Shown: in pieces, positions 52,701 through 64,000 of the stretch
Numbering within the stretch: position 1 is the stretch's first letter
How the letters are laid out: each line of letters begins with the position of its first letter
Translations under genes and position numbers: made by a program
Notes under the pieces: model-generated
Database searches by the model: none
What the model saw: only the letters and a program-made list of their open reading frames with translations
What the model was told of the DNA's origin: nothing
DNA from: Terebella lapidaria
Taxonomy: Eukaryota > Annelida > Polychaeta > Terebellida > Terebellidae
DNA: 64,000 bases
Direction of reading: 5' to 3'
NCBI GenBank assembly: GCA_949152475.1
Contig: OX424570.1
Span: 19,278,694 to 19,342,693, forward strand

Positions 52701-55700
52701 TTGAGAATTTGACGATTTGAACATTGATCATCACCTATACAATCATTCTGCCGGATACTTTTTTTTTCGGAAAATTGAGTTTCGTTCAATCGGGTTACCA
52801 CTGTACTATAATTTCCTAAAATTATTTCATAAGCATCTATAATAATCTGATCATTCCATACTTGTATTCCAGTGTGTGGCGGGTGTCAAGATCCGCGTAC
52901 CTCCCCCCAGCAGGCCTGTGTCCAGCGAGTGACCGCGAGAGTGTCGGCCACAGAGCACACATCCTGTGGGAGCTGGTGGCGACGGAGAACATGCTCCAAG
53001 TGGGTACATCATAACGCTTTACTGACAAAATAGACTTTACATGTACGTGTATTTCACACATTGACAGTACGTTTGCTAACTAGTTATTGGAATATCATTT
53101 TCACATCTTACATGGACAATAATTGATTGCAGAGACCAAACACTGATATTTGATACATGTCGACAACAATCTTCAAACTATATATATAAGATGATCGTAT
53201 ATGCGGACATGACTGATACACATGTATCGCATGACAAGCATCCTCTTATATCGATTCAAGAACAAAATTAAGCGTCTGTAATGATTTTATGTATGGCAAT
53301 AATTCAGTAGACAAGCAGTAGCTTCATGCGTTCGTTGGAAAATCAAATTTATTTTCATTTTTCTGTTCATGTAAAGGCTTATATAAGATCATTAAATAAA
53401 AATGTTCCATACATTCATCATACATTCATCATGTCTCCTTTCTGGTTCAATCACAATTATCCATTTATTCACATTGTCTTAAGTTACCAAGTCTTATTTA
53501 TGTTCATGGTGCATTCACCATTTACCAAATTACACATTACGCACCGTGCAAATCAGATAGTAAGTACATCGCGTCTATTGGAGAGAACCTTAGAGGCCCT
53601 ATAGAACATCGTTATATATAATGTTTTAGCAACAGCGATATATAATTTCTGTGTGTGGATGTCAGTGAAAGGAAACGAACAACCACTCTGAAACACGCGA
53701 TCCATCATTGAAATGTCACTTCGTGTCAAAAACCGACGTAGACTTGTTCTTTCTTTCCGTTCCAGTCTGTTGCAACCCAATAAGGATAAATTATCACTTT
53801 TATCATTTTGTTTATAATTACAGGATCGTTTATAAGACTGGGTATCGCACCGAGAGAACATGTTGTGGGTCATTTGAATTGAGTGGAACACGGTGTTCAT
53901 TGCCAGGTATAGTGAGAGGAAAACCCTGTCTGCGATGAAGAAATGTCATGGTCTTGTTGTGTCTCGTCTAACTTACTAGTAAATTTCTTCCTGGTTACAC
54001 GGGTCGAGTGTTATGTTAAGTGAGGGTATTCACTATGATTTTTACTTTGTGGGCGCTCATACATGGTTCAATTTTGGACAGAATTGTGTGGTATTGTAGT
54101 GTTGCCACAAACTATAAGCACAAATATCCAGTTTCATGAGGTCAAGAACACTTTTAAAAAACAACATTTCAAATATAAATGAATAGACGGAATTGTAAAA
54201 TAGGCTGCTCTTCATCTGACAAAAAAAGAGAAAATATTTCATCAGTTTAGAATATTCAAAGATATACCTGAAAATGCCCCCAAAAAACAGATAACCGGCA
54301 AATCACCATACATGTAATTCTCCTGTTTTACACCGTCAGGCCCAACGCCCGCGCCGCCGCCTGTCCCCACCCCTCCCCCCGTGGGTGAGGATGAGGATAC
54401 CTGTGGGGTGAGGACATCCATGGCCGAGGGGCTTATTGTTGGGGGTTCCGAGGCGAGAGCCGGGGAATTCCCATGGCAGGTAATGTATAGCACCCCCCCC
54501 CCCCCCTTCCCCCGAAAAATGAACGAGAATAACATTGTATATTGTAAAAAGTCGTATGAGAAAAGTAAAAGGTGATTGGAAAGCATTGTCCGTTTTTAGT
54601 GATTGACTGGCCCAAAACTGTGAGAAGTATTCAACAAACCTGGTTCATACAATACATTTATAGAATAATTGTCCGTGTATTTGAATGAAATGGAATTGAT
54701 TGGATAATCACATTGCTAAAATAAGAATTTCCAGAAAAAAGGCGCACAGCATCAATCAAGCGGACTATAGATGATTTATCTCACCTGTTGATTTTTATAC
54801 ATGTTTCATCCAGGTGTCCATTCGCAAGAATGCCCATCTTTGTGGCGGGACAATCATAGGACGGAGATGGGTTCTCACTGCAGCCCACTGTGTAGACAAT
54901 GAGTATGTACACGTATTCATTCACATAACACGGAGTTGGTCCTTATCCTGTGGTAACAAAATACACAATAATAGAGTACGGCACTTTAGCCATCACAGGC
55001 GCCATATGACGCTCCTATTTTAGTGCTTTCTATCAACATCAACACCCATGACCCTTACCCCTGCAAATATGTGTTTTAAAATGCTTTGATTCTGGAATAG
55101 CTCAATATATCATCCTTTATCATCATTACTATAATATGAAGGTAAATAAGGATACCCAGATTTAAGTCCTGGGAGTATCCCAAAAACTGACTATTAGTTG
55201 AATGGTTAACCTTATGCCACATAGAGTTGCGCTTTTTTTTCTACTCCTGGTCATCTGGAGTTCTTCGAGATGTGTATATTTGTCTTTACAATTTGTCTTT
55301 ATATTTGTATATTTGTCTTGTTCACATCTTCGCCAATATTTATAGCACTTCCAATTATGATATACCTACAAAAAGAGGAGAACATTCTGATTCACATACT
55401 GCAAAAGTCTTTATTAAGCTCCAGAAAGTCTTTTATGTGGAAAATGTCAAATTCGAAGATATTTAAATATTCCCAAATTATTTCAGATTCCTATGGGAGG
55501 CTCTGAAAATACTTCGGGTAGCATAGGGTTAATTAATTAGGTAGAAACTATTCACATTTGAATTGTGAATGAACTAAACTCCACCCTTGGATACTAGTAG
55601 CCTATTCGCCGCATGATATTCCCTCAACCTGGCCTTGATTTTTCAGGCTTTCTTCCAGGACATTTTAATTACCTCGACATACCGGCAAGCCCGCTGAAAT

Positions 55701-57290
55701 TAACGTACTCCCATTTCTAGATTTCGCTGGAACCTCAAGATCAAGATCGGTGAGTTGAGCCTATCGAGCTACGACCAAGGAGAGACACAGCTAGGAGTGT
55801 CAGCTATCCACGTACACCCCGGCTACGGGTCTCAGTACCCTGCCTCGGACATAGCCTTACTCAGGACAGACGATAACATCCGTAACAGGTTAGCCACGAG
55901 TGTCAAAATTCTATTTTGGTTCTGTAAAATAATTTAGGGTGGATTATTCGTGTCTATATTTCATTTAATCAGAAATTTTGGCGCGAACAACCCTCCGCAC
56001 AATTTACTTATATTCAAAGATTTTCAAGGAAGACAATATTCCCCTCGAGTGATGCTATTTTTCTTGACAGAAAGGAAACAGCCAACCGAAAGTTATTCTC
56101 AACTCCCAAAACTTTCAATTTCCGAAAAATATTATTTCGGCTCTAGAAATTACTTAACATGCTGCTCAGAACAGGCGCCCTCATTTGACTTCAGTATTAG
56201 AAAACTATCTATCCATCTAAACCTGCAGTGATACGGTGGGACCGGCGTGTTTACCTCGGGATAACTCGGCTCTTTACGTCAATGTTCGGGGACAGATCTC
56301 AGGCTGGGGTCAGACCTCCAAAGGTTGGTTTCATTTGATGGGCATAGAGTCATTCACTTGAGTCTCATACATGGGCGTGGCAGTTGTATATTGTGTATAT
56401 CATATAGTAAGTGTCATACATAACAAAAATGACTATTTTTTTTATTGATTAAAATTAGGCATAATAATTATGCCTACACACCATTCATCATATTTCGTGG
56501 TATGATATTTGAAAAAACACACACACACACCTGTCAAAATCATTCATGTCACGCTGATATATATTTCCTAAGGCGAGCGTGACTCAAGCACTCGTTCTGA
56601 CGTGCTGATGAAGACTACGGTTGTAGTGAGGCCCTCGTCTGATTGTACCGGATACTTTGAGAGCATGACGGGAGCACTATGTGTGTCTGATAATTCTGGT
56701 GGCACGACCAGGAGTTCATGTTTTGTGAGTGTTTTCTATTTATTCACGTGTATAATCACTTAATTCAATCCGTACAATATGCATACTGTACTGTTCATGG
56801 ATCGTGTTTATTATGCAACTGTATCACTATCATTATTTCGTGGGAGACTGTTGACAAGTTCGTGACTTCAGTATCTATAGTTGAGAATTTCCCTTAGCCA
56901 ATAGGGCTTCGCTGCGCGTAAAAATTTAAGTTTCTTTTTATATTGAAATATATTCGTTAAATTAACATACTTTTTGCTTTGACCCATACGAGCTTTACAG
57001 CTATTCCAATTTATATGTACCGGATTTTATATGTAACATTTTTTTCGCCTTGTTCTTTTTGAAAGTGTGTACACAAACTATCTGTTGATGTGGAAAATAA
57101 ACTACTACTATGTTCCTATTTCAAGGGAGATTCCGGTGGACCAATGGTTATGACGTCACAGGGGGTATCCACCGTTATAGGAGTAGCTGCCTTTATTTAT
57201 AGGACTGGCTGTGCGATGGGAGCACCCTTTGGCTATACCAATGTCGCGCATTATTTGGACTGGATCCAAAATACAATGAATGACAATTAA
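46724..57290 (+). CDS. Secreted chymotrypsin-fold serine protease with two EMI-like modules
   Basis: Predicted secreted protease of 422 residues. Eleven exons: 46724-46796, 52161-52251, 52526-52611, 52873-52999, 53824-53906, 54340-54479, 54814-54902, 55721-55888, 56229-56323, 56573-56724 and 57126-57290; all splice phases agree. A signal peptide (1-24, [20 protein letters not shown]...) leads to EMI-like module 1 (26-79) and module 2 (85-150). Each opens with CGGC and closes with YKT.Y.....CC....LSG..C. A Pro-rich acidic linker (154-173) and the catalytic domain from IVGG (186) follow. Triad: His225, Asp273 and Ser371 (GDSGGP). Cys175 can pair with Cys293 across the activation site. The S1 pocket has Ser365 at the place of trypsin Asp189, pointing to chymotrypsin- or brachyurin-like, not trypsin-like, specificity. 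Residues 389-404 lack the usual SWG and G226. The activation bond is Leu185-Ile186, not Arg/Lys-Ile. The signal-peptide exon, 5.4 kb upstream, is assigned by phase and its perfect join to the EMI module. Confidence 0.88.
46835..46974. repeat. Tandem duplication of a 70-bp unit
   Basis: 46835-46904 and 46905-46974 share 'CTATTTATCCATGTT.ATAT' and 'CAGTGTTTTACGA.TKACGA' with few differences. It lies at the start of the protease first intron. Confidence 0.9.
47582..48096. repeat. 39-bp minisatellite, about 13 copies
   Basis: 'ACAGAACGT' recurs at 47591 and then every 39 bp up to 47981 (eleven times), then at 48010, 48049 and 48088. One unit is 10 bp short (29 bp, between 47981 and 48010). Units differ mainly at one base (TTCCGTAC or TTCCATAC), the latter before 47630, 47864, 47942 and 48088. 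Because 39 is a multiple of three, most frames on both strands stay open for up to 235 codons. These frames are artefacts of the period. Each unit holds an inverted pair (GTACAG...CTGTAC). The array is inside the first intron of the protease gene. Confidence 0.97.
48400..52000. repeat. Tandem duplication of a ~1.8 kb unit within the protease first intron
   Basis: Landmarks pair with offsets near 1.75-1.85 kb. 'CATAAGCCACA.ATAAT' is at 48950 and 50739, and 'GAAACT.TTCATAAAT' at 49017 and 50820. 'CACGTCTCCTTCTTGG' matches at 49083 and about 50886. 'TTTTCGA.ACCTGGAATACA' is at 49566 and about 51400, and 'TGTCAAT.AACAA' at about 49990 and 51833. The copies differ by many substitutions. The open frames within (49373-49612, 51378-51779) look like repeat-derived chance frames. 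Confidence 0.75.
52417..52440. repeat. Perfect 24-bp palindrome
   Basis: ATGAATCAACAT followed directly by its reverse complement, with no spacer, between the second and third protease exons. It could be a binding site or a cruciform-forming remnant. Confidence 0.95.
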
Positions 57291-58184
57291 ATGGTTCAAA
57301 TGAAAGTCGTCCATTATGTTAATGGAATTCGATGCGTTGTGATTTTGAGATGGACAGGATACTTTGAATCGAAATGTATTTTTTTTTGTATAATATCAAA
57401 GGTATTGTGATTTCATTTCTATAGGGAATTTTTCATATTATTCACCGGTGTGCAATCTGAATAATATAGAGTTTGCAATAGAAAACGCGTACATGTTGGC
57501 CTATATGTATGCCTAAAGGTCGGAGAGTGTGTATACTAATTATCGAAATGGTGTATGGGCATAAGTGTGTGTTTAATCGGAATTGCTATGTTACACATAT
57601 ACATATTGGTTCATATTGAATATTGATAAAATTTGTGTATTGAGCTAATAAACTATTTTTTACATCCAAACTTTAACATTTTCATTGCTCTGGCACGCTT
57701 ATACTGTATGAATATTCGCTGATGATACATACCTAGAATTAGAGATTGAATACCCTTACTTGCTTCCGGGAAGAAAGATTTCGACTTCAAAACTGTTTCA
57801 CTTGCGTTTGCAGTTGACTACTACTCCTGTGTACAGTGGAGATAATACTCGACATACTGTGTACATTCTGATGATACCAGTGTGGCTTTGAAGAAATCTG
57901 TTGGGATTTGATTGAATCGCAAATATGGTTTGAGTCGTGCATACGTTATTGGTGGATACACTCATATTTTTTATCGTACTACGCGTATATTTTACTCAGC
58001 ATACGAGAGTAGAACTTCACATACAGTCGTCAACTGATAACAAACGTATGTACATATGTCTCTTTCCCATCGATAGGGACACGTCATGATAAGTAACCAA
58101 AAACTCAAACATTGCACCAAATACACGTGTAATTTCTCGAACAACACATTAAACATATTTCACACGTAGGATATAGCCCGCAAA
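57291..58184. other. Protease 3' UTR and intergenic gap before the FKBP gene
   Basis: The protease 3' UTR runs to about 57.67 kb. The remaining 500 bp should contain the FKBP promoter. No clear TATA box is visible, and nothing else is recognised. Confidence 0.5.
57647..57652 (+). terminator. Poly(A) signal of the protease gene
   Basis: AATAAA about 355 bp after the stop codon at 57288-57290 and 530 bp before the next gene's start codon. Confidence 0.7.
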
Positions 58185-61100
58185 ATGCATTTGAAATATT
58201 TGATATTAGGATTTTTGTTCGTATTTATGAGGAGAATATTCGCTGACGAAGAGGGACCGGCAGAAGGATTAATAGAAGTTCTGATCACTGTGTTAGAAAG
58301 ACCGGAGAACTGTGAACGGGTCTCCAAACCATACGACCGAGTTACAATTCACTATACTGGAACGTTTGAAGACGGGAAAGAGTTTGATTCAACGTAAGTC
58401 AATTAATAATATATGTAAATATATGTGAACATGGGATATTTGAAATAATAATTCATCAGCTTTGTTTCTATTCCAAAATTTTGTATTTCACGTTCGCTAT
58501 TGTTATCATCAAAATCTAGCAGTATTGGTGGTAATAGATAGATATTTACCTTCAGCAAAGCATGCGACTTCGCTGAATGTTTGTTAGTACCAACCTATTA
58601 TTGTTTAGTGCAGTATTTTGATGACGATAATGATTTTGAAAAACCATGCCATGGTTAGGTCTCTATATATATATATATATATATCAGAAAGAATATTTGA
58701 CACGCTGTATTCTACACACTGTCTGCCTCCTGGTCATGACAGCATCGATTTGGGTATACCTGCTTGATTGAACTATGTTTCAATCGCGAACAAAGTAATT
58801 CAGCGTCGGTTTTCTATTGACCTAAAATATTTTATAGGTATCAGGTGAAAACACACATAATTGTGCGTGTATCGGAGAATATTGGAGCTATTTTCAAAAC
58901 TGTAAAATATAACCTTTGATTGTTGTTATAATTTTAATCACAGTTATTGGCAACATATTTTATTGATCAACGAAGAAGATTGATACTAATCACGTTCGAT
59001 ACGAATGCACATGCGCTATCTGATAAGACACTTATTCCATTGACCAGCGTGATAATTCATCACATAACTGTAAGCAGTTGAAATCTTATCATGACTACAT
59101 TACCAATGCATTCATACTATACTATGCATATGTTGCATTTCTGAAGATTGTGAAATTTCGTTCATACTTGTACGCCACCGGTTTCTGAAACTTCTAAAAA
59201 TTGCTACACACGACTATTAATAGGATCATTGAACATATGATTTTTGTATGATTTCCAGTTATGACGTGGATGAGCCTTATACCTTCCAGCTCGGGATAGC
59301 GGATGTTATTCAAGGCTTGGATGTGGGCGTACAAGATATGTGCATTGGAGAGATACGCCACCTTTCAATTCCACCTGAATTGGCATACGGCGAGCAAGGG
59401 AGCCGTTAGTATTGGTCTTCTTTGTATATGCAAATATGTACAAGCAACGCAACGGTTAGACCTACATTTAGAGAGTACGGCAAAATAAGCAAATTGAGAA
59501 AATCTTATATCAGAGGACAAGTAAGTTCGGATGGCAGTAGGAAATCTGCTCTCCGAACATCCCTACGAGCTTCGCCCTTACAACCAAAAACGACTGCACA
59601 AACCCATTTGTATCACTGCACGACGATTTTGAAAACATAGGTCAGGGTTCGGATCAGACTAGAAAATATATGTTTAGGTATAAATGGTTGAAATACGAAT
59701 ATAATGCACGTTTATATCAACTCAGTAGCCTTCTGGCTTGTGATTAGGTACTCATGTACTTGTCATATATCTGTTCCATGGGGTTTGTTCCGGACTTATA
59801 AATTGTTTTCATAGGTTGTTGGGCAGTTGTATACTAATTCCACCAGGTATACAACAGAAACAACTACATTTACCACACTGTCTGCCCCTGACGACGCCAG
59901 TGTGTCTTTGGATAAACTATTTGGTCAGGCTTTGTTTCTATTGCAAAATGTTGTATTTTACGTTTGTTATCGGCATCATCAAAATCTGACTGTATTGGTG
60001 GTAATAGATTGATACTTATATTTGTAAAGGCCTATACCTGGCAAATGGACTAGCTGGTCTGATATTCTAGACAGAATAGTCTGATGTAAGATCATTCTGT
60101 GATGATATATGTGGGTTTAAATACACACGTTTATAGTACCCAGAATCCTGTGGCTGCATCCGCCGGAAAGTATATCTGTTCAACCTATTACATAATAGTA
60201 TAGCCGATGCATTTCAATAAATGCAGCTTTCAATATTGCAATTGTATTTACTTCAAACCATCCATCTTTTATATCGTAATGTTATTTATTTGATAACATA
60301 TTTTGTATAATCGATTTGACTTTTGTATAATTGATTCAGATAATATCCCAGGCAATGCGAGGTTAGAATTTGATATCGAGTTGGTCGAGATAACCAAAGG
60401 AAAACAACCGGAGGAGGTGTTCGCAGATATAGACCATGACGGCAACGGTATCATGAAACAAACTGAGGTGAACGGATCATAGAATATTATTGAAATGGCA
60501 AACAATCTGAGCATTCTATTTGTATTTGCTATTTTGTTTGTATTTTGAATATATATTTTAAAAAATTATCATACTTTAATGTATGATAGCAATGAAAATG
60601 TTATGATTCTTCAAAACAATATATCTATAAATATGTAATATATATTTGTTCTTTCAAGAGTAAGGTTATGTTGTCAATACTAATATCTATTAAATTTTCA
60701 TTAATATACATCTGTACCTATTTGTACATGCATGCAATCATCAACGAATTGTTTCCAAATACATCCAATCCACACCTGAAAAACTAAAACATGTTGTTCT
60801 ACAGTTGAAGAGATGGTTGGTAATCGGAAGACGTTATGACGACAGTGAAATAACGAACCCCCGCTCATCAGCAGATTACAACAAAGAAGTGAGGGAGGCT
60901 TTCAAGCAGATGGACGCCGATAAAAGTAGGGATGTTACTCTGGAGGAGTTTATGGTATACAAGGAGTTCTTCTTGAAGATGAACCAGCGGTTCGTGGCCT
61001 CAAACGAGGCACAAGAGGAACGCTTTCGCTTGCAAGAGGAAGCGCAGCGAAAACGCGAACAGGAGGAGGTGAATCTTTGATATTATTTTTTTTATATCAT

Positions 61101-61712
61101 ATATTATAAGTGTGGCTTTTTTTGTAACATTTGCTGGTTCTACACCATTTGATCTGTTTCGGACATATCCTCTTACTCACTCGTTGCATTACATGTATAT
61201 TTTTTTGTTCTTTTGAACTCATTGAAAGTTTTGTACTTCAACATTATTACACTTGTTCCATATGTCAATAAACTAACTAAATATATATTGCATATAATTG
61301 ATATGCCAATATGAGGTGATCTATACATTATATTTAGCATATTAAGTAGCTATTAGGCTCAAATCGCATAGCATTTTCAATTTCTAAACCACCAACTAAT
61401 TAAGATTATAACATTATAAGGGACACATACCCTCTTTATGAGGTGTGTCATGCCAATGTTGTGACACCACAGAAGTATCTGGATTCATTTTTATGGGCCT
61501 GGGTGTTCTAGTAGGGCTGGTGGTCGGTGTTTGGGATGGCGTGAAGCTGAAAGGGAATACTGGATTTCTCTCAATAAATCCTAGTTTAACGAGAAAAAGC
61601 TAGTTGATTCTAATTTATTTTAATTAATATTATTATTGTTGTTATTTTACCTTTATTACAGGAGTGGTACGCCGAATCCCCAATCGACGGTGGAGAAAAG
61701 GGTGAATTGTAA
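58185..61712 (+). CDS. ER-lumenal FKBP-type peptidyl-prolyl cis-trans isomerase with two EF-hands (FKBP14-like)
   Basis: Catalyses proline cis-trans isomerisation during folding of secreted proteins in the endoplasmic reticulum. Five exons: 58185-58393, 59259-59404, 60340-60467, 60805-61068 and 61662-61712; phases agree, giving 265 residues. The signal peptide is 1-20, ending IFA. The FKBP domain spans roughly 30-137, with pocket residues of the family visible: Tyr57 (HYTG), Phe67-Asp68, Phe79, Val86-Ile87, Tyr113 (LAYG) and Phe129. The usual pocket-floor Trp is Leu90. Cys43 and Cys98 match the disulfide pair of ER FKBPs. EF-hand 1 is at 150-161 (DHDGNGIMKQTE, canonical). EF-hand 2 is at 198-209 and has Arg in place of the loop Gly. 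A charged coiled-coil-like helix (229-249) follows, then the ending KGEL, a likely variant of the KDEL/HDEL retrieval signal. It is longer than vertebrate FKBP14 (about 211 residues), partly through this C-terminal helix. Confidence 0.93.
58663..58684. repeat. (TA)n microsatellite
   Basis: Eleven TA dinucleotides in the first intron of the FKBP gene. Confidence 0.95.
59870..60016. repeat. Copy of a dispersed short repeat
   Basis: 'GCATCATCAAAATCTGACTG' followed by TATTGGTGGTAATAGATTGATA matches 58506-58550 and 10643-10690. In inverted orientation the tail matches about 13350-13372 and 63247-63271. The region before it ('CACTGTCTGCC.CCTG') also matches about 58718. It is a short interspersed element of unknown class, seen both inside genes and in the gene-free half. 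Confidence 0.7.
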
Positions 61713-62049
61713 AATGTTTTGATAACAGCAGTTTTCATATTAGTCATTATGCAAAGATCCGTGCAAAATCATAACGCGCTTGTGTAGCCAACATGTAACA
61801 AGCGGACTGCACATTTGTATTCTAACACTATTGATATTCGCTTTGTCTCACTATTCTATACGACTGGTCGCATGTATAGGTTATAATATAGGTATTAGTT
61901 ATGATTATCATCCACACTGATAACTATCGATTATCGTATGTGGTAAATTTATAGGCTTATATCATGTAGATATGTTATACCGCCCTTGGCATAGACGTAC
62001 ACAGCACCAATATCGATCGTAAATTCACTACCAAGAATTTCATTGTTTG

Positions 62050-62055
62050 AATAAA
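62050..62055 (+). terminator. Poly(A) signal of the FKBP gene
   Basis: AATAAA about 340 bp after the stop codon at 61710-61712. A second hexamer lies at 62209-62214. Confidence 0.55.
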
Positions 62056-62219
62056 CCATGTGTTATAATATTTCTATTATAATATTTCTATAAAAATGTT
62101 TGATAATCGGAATTTTCAACTAATAAATTATATATTTTATTTTACTGGTATTTAAATATAGAAAAACCTACTCGATGTTTGTAACATTCACGCCAAGTGA
62201 ATTAATTCAATAAACGTGT

Positions 62220-64000
62220 CAGTGAGAATAAAATTATGGTTTCTACATAGTACTTTTGGGACATTATTTGACATAAATTACATTTGCCAGACTGACATCG
62301 TATCAAATATTACTACAGAAAGCAGTTGGCAATGAAAGTGAAATACCAATGTACGTTTGAGCAAATGTGTCTGATACTACATTCATTGATAGTGAAATAA
62401 CAGCAGTTTAATATAGTAACAGTCATGATATATACGTATACGTAGCCATCGATATATTGACGAATCATCCATCGCTATCATCAAATGAAATCCGAAGTAT
62501 AGGCTACTGAAATGTCACGACATCTGGTTGCAATATGTTCACGGGCGTATCAAAATCCCCGCAGTCACACACAAACACGCCGATTTTTCCGATAACTTCA
62601 AACTGATAACCGAAAAACATGAAATACGTGGGCTTCCCAATCTGCCCCAAAAAGGATATTTTCAATTTGAATGATGCCATTCAAATGAAGCCACATTGTC
62701 CAAATCACCAATAGGTGATGTAAATGCGGAGGTAACGAAACCGAAGGTTGATCCAGGGCGATGATTGGCCTGCGACTGCGGATTATCCGGAAGTATGTCC
62801 TATTGCTGGGCAGTATATCGCTCATCGGAGGATTAACACGCCGAGGTAACGAAATAATCCGTTACATCTGAAGATATATGAATATCCATCACAAAGTGAG
62901 TCTCGTTAATATTCATTTATCTCAGGATACCCTTTTCGTATCTAGCTTACTGTACTTGCCATGTTATATACCAGATCCTACACCCCCTCCCCCTTTCCCC
63001 TAAACTAGATAGAAGGTAAATGTCACGTGTAGTTATATATTCAGGACGAAAGAATGCACCAAATGTATTTCTGCAATTGTACAGCATATAATACAACCCA
63101 CAAACCAACATGCTCATCTACCAAATATCCCCTCAAATATAGGCCGGTATGTTTATGTGCGGAGGTGCTTCCCAGATACAGGCACATAGACCACAATTGG
63201 GTGGGACTAGTACGGGTAGTCTCTATACTGAAAAACCAAACTTGTAGGTATCAATCTATTGCCACCAATACAAATGTATGATGTGCAGATCACAATATCG
63301 TAAGGTTGCAGAAAATTGAAATCATTGTAGCATTATCGATTTTCACCAAAGGGTTATTATTGGTGATATCGACAACTTGTACAAAATGTGTAACCATGAT
63401 ATCCGAATTCGTTGAATGTTTTGCCTAAAAAGAGGCATAGTTGCAAAAGTTATTGGTTTGTGAAAGTATTTCCACGTGAAATCTTTTTAATAAATCATTC
63501 AGAAGGGCTTATAGGAAATGTGGAATGAACACAAATATTCGTTTATATTTGCATCAGTTATAATTTTTTTTATTGATTGCGATTTTCATTGATTTCTTTC
63601 CAACCTACGGCTGTCAATATGCTTAATATATTCCGAATAATAAAAAAACAAAAACAACTTTGTGACGCCACTAGGAAAAACACACTCGATTATCTGACAA
63701 AATATTTTAAATGTAAACGTTTAAGGGTCTATAGTGTGCTATGCATTCTAGTACAAATGTATCCCTATTGCCGAAAGCGGTCAAAGAATCGGTTTATGAT
63801 TTCAGTAGGTGTTGCCAAATCACGACATGTAGTGTTACCATAGTAACAGCTGTTACTGTACCGCATTGCTCGCCCTATCAAACCACTCCCTTTCAAGTAT
63901 TAAGCGAAAACTCTCGTATTACGGTGACATTTACCTATCACCGAAATGTTCAAGAAATCGCACACTAGTATAATTAATACCAGTCAGGGGTCGGGTGTAT
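62220..64000. other. Intergenic DNA, no gene seen
   Basis: 62.5-62.85 kb is richer in CpG and contains CCAAT-type motifs and a repeated GAGGTAACGAAA (about 62731 and 62843). It could be the promoter of a gene beyond this window, or a minus-strand first exon, but nothing decides it. A 14-bp palindrome GTAACAGCTGTTAC lies at about 63843-63856. Confidence 0.45.

Noticed and set aside
61430..61560. GT-rich stretch in the last FKBP intron, possible SINE
   Set aside because: No internal promoter boxes, target duplication or second copy was found in the window.
62598..62825. Minus-strand open frame of 75 codons in a CpG-richer stretch
   Set aside because: No partner exon, domain or clear splice site is seen. 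It may belong to a gene outside the window, but this cannot be supported.

Overview
The window is nuclear DNA of an animal. It is AT-rich. Its three genes are split into short exons by small introns with GT..AG borders, there is much non-coding DNA, there are foldback transposons and satellites, and AATAAA signals follow the stop codons. Repeats around 43-44 kb built on runs such as 'ttcaaggtcacggggcaaaa' resemble repeats I associate with bivalve molluscs. The best guess is a lophotrochozoan, perhaps a bivalve; this is an impression, not a proof.

Layout. (1) 1-29.9 kb: no convincing gene. Most of it is two old, decayed tandem-duplicated blocks: about three copies of a 3.7-4.8 kb unit between 1.4 and 14 kb, and copies of a roughly 3.3-3.6 kb unit between about 15.8 and 28.6 kb. 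A 426-bp foldback element with TTAA ends sits between them. (2) 29.9-39.4 kb, plus strand: a gene in ten in-phase exons for a pentameric ligand-gated ion channel. It lacks both Cys-loop cysteines, has an M3-M4 loop of about 13 residues as in bacterial channels, and has an unusual N-terminus with no visible signal peptide. (3) 39.4-46.7 kb: intergenic, with satellite-like and hairpin-rich elements and one possible alternative 3' exon of the channel. (4) 46.7-57.65 kb, plus strand: an eleven-exon gene for a secreted protein with two EMI-like cysteine-rich modules, a proline-rich linker and a chymotrypsin-fold serine protease. Its 5.4-kb first intron holds a 39-bp minisatellite and a 1.8-kb tandem duplication. 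(5) 58.2-62.1 kb, plus strand: a five-exon gene for an endoplasmic-reticulum FKBP-type peptidyl-prolyl isomerase with two EF-hands (FKBP14-like) ending in KGEL. (6) 62.1-64 kb: no gene seen.

The three genes point the same way. Each has its own poly(A) signal, and nothing suggests they are co-regulated. The ER isomerase and the secreted protease both belong to the secretory route, but that is weak grounds for linking them. The gene models are hand-assembled: for each, every splice phase was checked and the joined reading frame stays open. The first exons of the channel and the protease rest on phase and context, not on homology.
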